A stretch of DNA of 64,000 nt, from positions 29,070,995 through 29,134,994 of the forward strand of contig CM055096.1 of assembly GCA_029204225.1 (NCBI GenBank), in the 5' to 3' direction. The notes under the pieces were generated by a model, which saw nothing but the letters and a program-made list of their open reading frames with translations, was not told the origin of the DNA and ran no database searches. Each line of letters starts with the position of its first letter. The stretch's first letter is position 1. Of this stretch, positions 35,901 through 45,810 are shown piece by piece. A program made the translations under genes and the position numbers. The stretch comes from Diphasiastrum complanatum (taxonomy: Eukaryota; Streptophyta; Lycopodiopsida; Lycopodiales; Lycopodiaceae).

Positions 35901-38900
35901 CCAAGTGAGAAGTTGGTTGTATTGCTGATTGAAATATATACTTGTGTTGAAAGCCCAGTACTAGTGCAATTTTAACCAATATGTTCCACACAAAAGACTT
36001 GCATCCAATCCACATTGATTTACCATGAACTCCTCCAAACTCAACATACTTCGAAACTTTTGAGGTATCATTTCATGAACAATTCCAAATCTGTTTGTTA
36101 CGTGTTATTAGAGCCTAGACTTAAAATTTCCTCGTCTTGCATTTCCCACTAATTGATAAAGTGATCATTCCTTGATCTACAATGGATCAAGAAATAGGCA
36201 TGGTCTCAAAGACTGAATTACTCACAATAGATAGTGGGTGTTATGGACATACATTACATAGCCATACTCTATAATTGGCCACATCATAAGTACCCGCAAT
36301 CTACTGAAATCTCATAATTGTTTTTACAGGCCTATTTCACTGTTTTTCAATAGATAAGACTATTTTCAGTGGATGAGGCTAAAAATCCAAATTTGGGAAC
36401 CCTTAAGGAAGGATGCATTTGGAACCTTCTAGGCATTTGCCATATCAATATAAATAGGGGCCAAGGATCTACCATTTCTAAGATTATGAGTTTGGAGTCC
36501 TGAGGTTTTTGTAGGGGAGTTCTATGTATTTGGAGATCTTACTTGGAAATATGCCTGAGCTATCAGCAACCATTGGTAATCATCTTAGTTGGAAATTGCT
36601 TGTGTGAATGTTTTTTGTTGTCTTATGCTTCATTTGATACCAAAAATCTGTGATTGAGTTCATAACATGGAATTAGAACACGTTCCTGCCTTCTTTAGTT
36701 GCTTTGCTCTCTCCAAAAATTCTTTGTTCTCTAGCCGTCCCACTAGCCCTTCATCACCCTCCTCTATCATCCCCCTTCCTTGTTGCCCACTTCTCCCTTT
36801 TCCTCTCATTCTCTTGTTGCCCCTACCTCTAACTTCCTCCTGTTATTTTCCATCAAAGGCGTGGAGACAAACTAAAATGTCAAGTAAACTTGGTTGGGGT
36901 TGCATGCAAATGTGCATATTGTTGGCTGTAATTATTGATAAATATTTCTAAGAAGACCTAAACGCCAAAGGTAGACCTAGTTAGGGTTGCATGCAGGAAA
37001 GCATGTTATTGGCTGTGGTTGGTGCAGATTTCTACAAGAAATCTGAAGCATATGCAAGTGAATGATACGAGTACTACTAGGGTTGACCACCTCAAGCTAC
37101 TTCAAAAGATGAAAGTTACGGAACTTTCAAGAGAGTATCGATTATATTGGAATACCAAGAGTGCAAGCAAAAAACTATGTGGTGTTATTAAGAATACTAT
37201 TGTTTGGTACATGGTGCATGGTGCACAAGGTTTTATCTATGATGAATAAAAACCCCGGTAAACTAACTTGTTTTGAAATTATTCCTTGAAACTCTACAAG
37301 GGATGGTTCTAAATTTTGTTTGCATAGTTTCTTGTCATGGTGGCAAATGATAAGTTCATTGTTATAGGTAGCAGTTGTTACAAGCTATGTGGGAAGTTCA
37401 ATTCAAGAAGCAAGTTCAACTCCAAGAGAGAGTTTGGTTTATTAACATGTATTTTTTGTATTGGGACACAACAACCAAGTTATCATACTCCATGTCAATT
37501 TGAGAAAGACAGTTACAAGGGAGAAATCTAAAGCTCTGTAATGGTATCAGTCCAAGTACAAAAGATCCAGGGCGTCTTGTTGTTTTGAATTGTTTGGTTT
37601 CTATCCAAGTCATAGTAGTGGAGATAAAAGATTCTTGATACCTCCTCACCTTGAAGGAAACTTGCTTCACTTAAGAAGATTTAATATTGATTTTTTGAGG
37701 CTAATCAATAACCTATTGATTCAACAAATTAATCCCATTGTTTTATGACATTACAACCTTGCTAGTTGATTTTCAAAGGCTAATCAACAACTTGAGTTAA
37801 AAAAAACATTAAATATTTTCGACGCCGCTAGTAGATCTGATCTGTGAAACACCTATAATTCCAAGACTATTGAAACCACGACATGAACAAGCAACAATGG
37901 CTCGGATGATATCTAGGAATTACTTGACAATCGCAACAAACAATCACTTTGATTCTTCATAAATCTCAAGTGATATTAGTTCAAATAGACAAAGCAAGTT
38001 TCTACCACATAAACTGCAAATACTTTGTGTGAGGAAGTATTGCATACTTTATATCTTTCTATTGGGGATGATCTATTTTCTATTACTTGCAAATTTTGTT
38101 TGGTTCATGGATGACATTCTATTTGTATCATTGTTGCTATGTTAGTCCCCGCAGGAATGCAAACATGAAGTGTTATTGGTAGTATTCAGATGAACATCCA
38201 GGAGAAGCAATTTAACTAAGTCCGTGACATTGATTGGCATAAAATTGGGCTCTTATCTTGAGTCGTTTTTACGTTATCTCCAACGACAAACAACATTTCC
38301 TGCATATCCTACAAGAAATCCACCACTGCGTTAACCTTGAGACCTTTGAGGCCAACAAAAATGGGGGCACTTTGCTAGAAACCATACATTAACATGAATG
38401 GGCTATAACCCGTCGCTAAGTGCATTGTGCTGTTATACGCAAACTCAATCATTAGAAGGTACTTTCCCAATTTGACTATCTCCTAAAAACGTATGCATGA
38501 AGCATATCTTCCATAGCTGGTTCGTCTATTCAGTCTAACCATCTAATTCTGGATTATCTGATGACCCTAGATTGAAGGTGATCTCCAATTTCTCGGAGAC
38601 CGCTTGCCAGAATTTGCTAGTGAACTTTGAATCCCGATCACTAACAATGTCATTCGGCAAACCAAACAACTTGAACAACTTCTCCACGAAAAGTTTAAGC
38701 AAGTTCTGAAGCTTGGAATGAATTGCGCCATCTTGGTCAGTCTGTCAACTACTACCCATGTGGCATCAATTTGCTTCCCCATCCGAGGAACTACAAAATC
38801 CATGAACATACTTTCCCACTTTCTTTCGGGAATTTCCAATGGAAGCAACAAGGCAGTTAGCCAACTGCCTTAAGTCTGTTAGCTCTATTAACCTGGCATT

Positions 38901-41900
38901 GCCCGCACTTGCAAACATATGCCTCCACCTGCTCTTTGGCCAATAAAAGTTCATCGTTATTAGATCAAGAGTATTGTTTGTAGGACTATTATCAAACAAA
39001 ACTATCACGACTTTGGCCACCTACAATCCCATTCATCCGAATTAGGTCGTGGGGGCCAAAAAATACCGAATTAAAACAGTAATGATCACAAACTAAACTA
39101 TTAGCAAAGGACAAATCAATGCTAGAAATGTTAGGGTTACTTGGCATCTTAAATGAAGCCCCTTTAACATTCTTCCTTTTCTTCGGACATTCCTTTGTGG
39201 CATGTCCTGGCTCCATGCAATTAAAGCATAGATTGTCACTCCTTGCCCTAGCAAAGGTCTCCTAGTCCATGGTGGATCGTTTCTTTGATCCACTGGTTCC
39301 AACAGGAGTTCTTTTGCCTTTTCTTTTCCTTTCTTTGAAAAGAAAGCGGATTTACCCTTTGCCTTGGGCTGTCCACTAGGCTCAGACCTAGCCACCATAC
39401 AAGTATCATCGTCTAACTTGGCATAGCAAACTGCATCGTCGAGGGTGAGAAGATGGTTCCTCCTAACCTCAAGCCGATAATCCTTGGGCAAGGCCAAGAT
39501 GAAGTGCAACTTGACTATAAAAGGGTCCATTCTAGTGGCAAAACAAGAATATACCTCCTAAAAGTCTTGTAAGTATGCATCCAGGGGCCAGTTCCCCATG
39601 TGAATCGCCGCATGTTGGTGATAGAATTCAAAGTTATCCCGGATAGGTAAGTAGGCCGCCTTGAAGGCCTTGCAAAATCCGTCCTGGGCCTTGGGGACTT
39701 CCAACTTCCCTCAAAGATCTTGCCACCACGTAAATGCTTTTCCTCACAAACACATAGTAGCCATACTAATCTTGTGGTCACACTGATGAGTGACAAGTGT
39801 ACATACACGGAAAAGCAAGTAACAAGCATAGTCATGCATAGGGTTAGCCTAATCTAGGTAGGTGGTAACTATTCTTAAATGACCTATTTTGAGTAGATGC
39901 ATCTAATTTCATTGTACACACGATTGCACATAATGGAGCAAGCCCCGCCACAAGGTATGGGACATAGTTGGAGTTCATCTCATCACTTGTATTCTCTTCC
40001 ATATGTGCTTGGCTATCGTTTCACCACAATAAAATTCTTACCTTGGTTGATTGTATGAACAAGTCGTTTTCTAACAGCTACTTGGTCTGGCATGCTCGGT
40101 CCCTATTATATTTGTTCACGTGTTCGTATTACTAGTCGTGACTTTATTGCCTTGGTTGACTCTGGTAGTACTCAGAATGTTGGCTCTCATATTTATGCCA
40201 CAACTCTTCCTATTTACATGCTTTGAGTGTCGAAATCACTGGCTCCCATTTAGTTCAGAGTACTCAGATGTTTCAAGGTCTTCCTTACCACATTGGTACC
40301 TTTTTTGGCCAAGCTAATTTCTACATTATTCCTATTAAGCATTATGACATTATTCTTGGTGCTACATGGTTTGCCTCCCTGGGACATGCTATTATCAATC
40401 TTGCCCAACAACGTATATTTGTCATGGTTGATGGTCTTCCTTTCACCTTTCTCAACATTGATTGTACCTCTGCTTGTAACCTTATCACTGCCAAACAATT
40501 CATGCAATAGTCTTAAAGCTCATTGTGTGGCCCTCCTTTGTGTTCATCTTTTCTCTATCCACCTATTCCCTATACTTCCTTCCACCTACTTTTTCTGATC
40601 TTCTTCAATCTTATCAGTCCGTAGTTTATAAGTTGTACACATCACCTCCTTACGTTCAATCAACCATCGTATTCACCTTATTCCCAATGCCCATCCTACC
40701 TTACACATTGATCATCACAATATCTTGAGACTCAACATCTTAGCGATCACCAATTTTGTTGCATGTAGTTTCTTCAGCAATTTCATTTCCAACTACATTC
40801 TCAACCTAGTAAGAGCAACATTGGTGTTTGATGCTTTATCTCGTTTGCCTGCTCTTCTTTGTACCCTTCACTACTCAACCACCTTCTATTCACCATTGAG
40901 TTTACTCTCTCATCAACCGTCATCTCTAAGCTCTCTTCATTCCTAAGGTAAATCTTTGTCTGAAACTTTTATCCGGCGCCCATTGTTCTCGTGTAGTTGG
41001 TCAATATGGTTTCCAGAAGTACTTTGCCGAACTTGAGCCTCATTGTGGTAAGTCTCCCAATCTTTTACATCATTTGTTGATTCCACATTGCCAATAAATT
41101 GATATATCCATGAATTTTACTTTAAGTCTTCCTCGCACATAGCATAGGCATGATAATTGTGATTGATTGATTTTCCAAACAAGCACATTTTATTCTTTTG
41201 AAGACTACCCTTACGTCTAAGCAATGTGCTCAAATTTTCTTATCTGAGATTTTTTGTGTACACGGCCTTCCTCGTTCTATTCTGGATTTTGAAAGGAACT
41301 TATGAGTATTTTGGAAGTTGAGCTCTTATGGGCATTGCCTATCATTCAATCTGTTCACAGATTCTCTGTCTGTGAACAGATTCTTGACAGGGTCCCTAGG
41401 TTGTGTTAGGCCCGCCATGACTATGGACCGTGCCGGGGCACACTACTCACACTGTCTTGCCCTGTTGGTTGTGTACGCTGGACACGAACCTGACTATGGT
41501 ATCTGACCTCCTGTGTTCTCTAGGGTTCGGCACTGGTTACGTGCTCGTAACACTCCCTCCCCCTTAAGAACCGTCTTGGTCCTCTAAGACAAAGTCTGGA
41601 AAAATCTTGCGAAGGACGCAACCTCTTTCCCAGGTGGCATTCTCAACAGGCTGATCATTCCACTTGACTAGATACTCCCAATTAGTCTGCTTTTTGCTGA
41701 CGTATGCTCGAAGCATATCCTCCAGCACCTGATTTACTCTTTCTGTTTGACCGTCCGTCTGTGGATGGTCGGTGGTACTCATGTTAAGTTTAGTGTGGAG
41801 ATGATGGAATACTAACCTCCAAAAATTTCCATTAAACTTACTGTCCCGGTCGTTGACTATGCCGGAAGGTAGACCGTACAATTTAAATAGCCCATCTACA

Positions 41901-44900
41901 AACAACCTTGCTAACTCTGGAGCTCTAACAATTGTTTTGGTCGGAATAAAATGAGCCATTTTGGTCAGACGATCAACTGTGACCCATATAGCGTCATTAC
42001 CCTTTTGGGTTTTAGGCAGGCCTACTTAAAATTCATGGAGATGCTCTCCCATTTACCAACTGGTATATCTAAGGGCTGTAACAACCCTCCTGCCTTTAAA
42101 CGCTCTGCTTTATTTACTTGACATTTCTGGCAACTAGTTACATATTGCTGGACGTCCTTTTTTACTGGGCTAGAAAAATTGCCTACGAAGAAGCTCATAG
42201 GTCTTTTGAATGCCTAGGTGCCCCACACTAGGACTGTCATGACACTCATATAGGACCTACTGCCTATAATCCTCTGAATTGGAGACACATACTCTATCTC
42301 TATATCATCCTGAATGGAATATTGTTTCTATTTGAATCCTTGAGTCAACTGACCCTCAACCACTGGGCTTTGCTTGGGTAATACAGGCTCAAAATCCTCA
42401 ATGTCATCTGACGTATACTCGGACTCATCATCATCCTCAACGGAAGTTGCCGTATTCTTGGATGAACTGGCACCAGCCCCGGGAACTGGTTCTGGAGTCT
42501 GTAACTGTCTGAGTTCCAGATAATAGAGAAGAATGCATCATGCTGGCATTTCCCTCTCAAGGACTCGAGTAACTCACTACGAATCTGAGTAAACTCAGCT
42601 CGTTTATCATAGGCATTCTACTAAGTGCATCTGCTACTATGTTGAATTTCCCTTGTCTATATCTGATAGACATATGATAGACATATCAAACTCTTGCATT
42701 AACTCAGCCCAACAAGCTTTCCGACCTCTGAGCTCAGGCTGATTGCAAAGGTATCTGAGACTTTCATGGTCTGTCAATACCTCAAAGTTGGCACCATACA
42801 AATAATGCCTCCAAGTCTTAAGGGCACGAACTGTGGAAAAGAGTTCCTTTTCATAGGCATTGTACCTAGTCTATGCTGGCTCGAGTTTTTTACTCTCGAA
42901 CGCAACTGGTCGTCCATTCTGAGTTAGTACAGCACCAACTGCAAAGTCGCTAGCATCCGTTTCGACCACAAATGGCTGATTGGGGTCGGCGACTTTTAGA
43001 ACTGGTGCTGTAGCTAAGGCTGTTTTGAGAGCATATGAACTCCTTTCCCTTCCCCTTAAGAAGATTTGTCACGGGAACTGCTATCTGAGCATATTCCTTG
43101 ACAAATCGTCTGTAATATCCCGCCAAACCAAGAAAGATCTGAAACTCTAAAATATTCTGAGGTCTCAGCCAACTGAGTATGGCTTTAACCTTACTGGGGT
43201 CCATCTTAATCCCATCTGCCGAGATAATGTGACCCAAATAAGCTACTTCTTCAACAAAGAATTCACACTTAGGTTTCTTAGCATAAAGCTTATGCTTTCT
43301 AAGGAGTCGAAACACCTTTCTGAGGTGTTTAAGATGCTCCTTCCTCGTCTTACTGTACACGAGGATGTCATCTAAAAATACGCTACAAACTTACCCAAGT
43401 ATGGTCTGAGGACACTGTTCATCAAGGTCATAAAGGTAGCTGGAGCATTTGTGAGCTCAAAAGGCATCACCTTAAACTCATAATGACCATGACAAGTCCT
43501 AAAAGTTGTTTTCAGGACATCTTCCGACTTTATACGGCGATCTTAGGTCTATATTACTGAAAAACTTAGCCCCGTCGAGTTGATCAAACAACTCATCTGC
43601 CCGAGGCATTGGGTACTTATTCTTAATTGTGACTTTATTGAGGGCTCTGTAATCTACGCAAAGACGCATAGACCCCTCTTTCTTTTTCACCAAAAGGACT
43701 GGTGAGACCTAGGTGAACTACTGGTCTGAAATTGGCCTTTCCCAAGATAATCTGTTAATTGCCTAGTTATTTCTGCATCCTCTGTTCGGCTGACCCAATA
43801 TGGAGGTTTAGAAACAGGTGCTGTACCCGGTACTAGGTTTATTACATGATTTACCTCTCTGCTAGGTGGTAAACCATGTCGTAAATCTTCAGGAAAAACA
43901 TCTTTAAATTTCGACAACAAAGTTTCTAATTTACTCATTTTCTACTGTAAAGAACTGGAAATAGAAACTTCTAGAATAAATTGAAAGTCACATAAGAATA
44001 CCTGATGGTCGTCGTCTCCGATTAGCTAACAGAGCTCTGAACTGCAGACCATAGGGCTGTTGGGGATACCAGTGTTAGAGATCTAAACACCACAGTAGGG
44101 CAAACACTAACTAATCCACCCAACCTTGCCTACTCCCTGATATAGAGCAAGCCCCTCCTAGCCCAATGTGAGGACTAGTAGCATGCATACTGCCAAGTGT
44201 CGGCCACGTGGCACTGACGTGGCCGACTGCACGTCGGGGCCCAACGTGGGGCCCTATCTTGCTGACAGGGTCCCTAGGTTGTGTTAGGCCTGCCATGACT
44301 ATGGACCGTGCCGGGGCACACTACTCACACTGTCTTGCCCTGTTGGTCGTGTACGCTGGACACGACCCTGACTGTCTGACCTCTTGTGTTCTCTAGGGTT
44401 CGGCACTGGTTATGTGCTCGTAACACTAATCCACTCTAAATCCACAAACAAGGAATAAAACTAGTCCTCCCTAAGATCCACAACCACACACAAAGGAAAT
44501 GCAAGGGACAAGATCATTAATGCATCACTCAAGAAACAACAATGATCAAGGAGCTCAAGAATGCATCAAACTCATGGATGCTATTTCTCATTGAAGCATG
44601 GAGTAGATACAATACACAAAGCTTCCCTTCTACAAGAGTCTCTTAAATAAAGAAAAGAGCTCCTTAGGTGGCATCCTAGTGGCATTTCCACATTACACAA
44701 ATTACAAGTGGAATTAAGCTATCCACTAGAGGTCACCATCAAAAGGCAGCTCACTCTACTTTTCTAAAAGGTCTACTTGCATTTATTACTTTTGCCTAGA
44801 AATACTAGTTCCTACGTGGTCATTCCATCTTTCGGGATTCACCACGAGGCTTACACAGTTTCTACTTGACAGTATTAAGTAGTAATCCTCGGCTCTCAGA

Positions 44901-45736
44901 CTTCGTTGATCTCGTCTTCTCATGGACCTCCTCGGTCTAAGGTGAGAGGTGCTCTTGGGTAGCTCTGGCCGAGTATCTTGGGGATTCGTCAGAATCAGCC
45001 AACACAATCTATTGGGGTCTCATACTTGTCTTCACAGGCCTATATTACTACTTTTAAAACCCTTTGATTAGATAAGACTATTGTCAATGGATAAGGCTAA
45101 AAACCCTAATTTGGGAACCCCATAGGAAGGTCGCATTTAGAACCTTCTAAACATTTGCCATGTCAATATTGTGGGCCAGGGATCTATAATTTTTCAAATT
45201 ATGAGTTGAGCATTTGTAGAGGAGTTCTATGTTTTTGGAGATCTTCATTAATTATGTGCCTGAGCTATTTGAAACCGTTCTAGACCAACAAGTTTTCTTA
45301 GTTGGAAATTGCTTGTGTGAATGCTTTGTGTTGTCTTATGCTTCATTTGACACCAATAATTGTGATAAAGTTCATAACACTAGAAACTTGTGATGGAATC
45401 TATCAGAAGTAATGACGCCAACTCCTCTAAATATGAGGAAATGAAATCCCTCAGAGGCCAAGATATCCTTGCAAACTAGACCACACATAAAAAGTTTATT
45501 CCTTCTTGGCGTACCAAACGAAAGAATTATTTTGCTCATTGGATGTTAATATTGTAAGTAAAAACTATGACTCTGTAGGAGACTTTCAAGAAGGCTATAG
45601 TGATGTCCAAGCATCACAAAGATGCAAGTTTGCTATTCTTTATTTATTCTTATTCTTGACTAGATTTCTTCCTGGTGTTCCATCTTTCCGAGTGATAGTG
45701 ATGGTGTCAAGCTTGAGTCTTGCACATTGCTTGAAG

Positions 45737-45810
<74 letters not shown>

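Noticed and set aside
36667-36951. A 94-codon plus-strand ORF just after the LTR at 36239
   Set aside because: A Ser/Pro/Leu-rich low-complexity frame with no gag features. More likely leader sequence.
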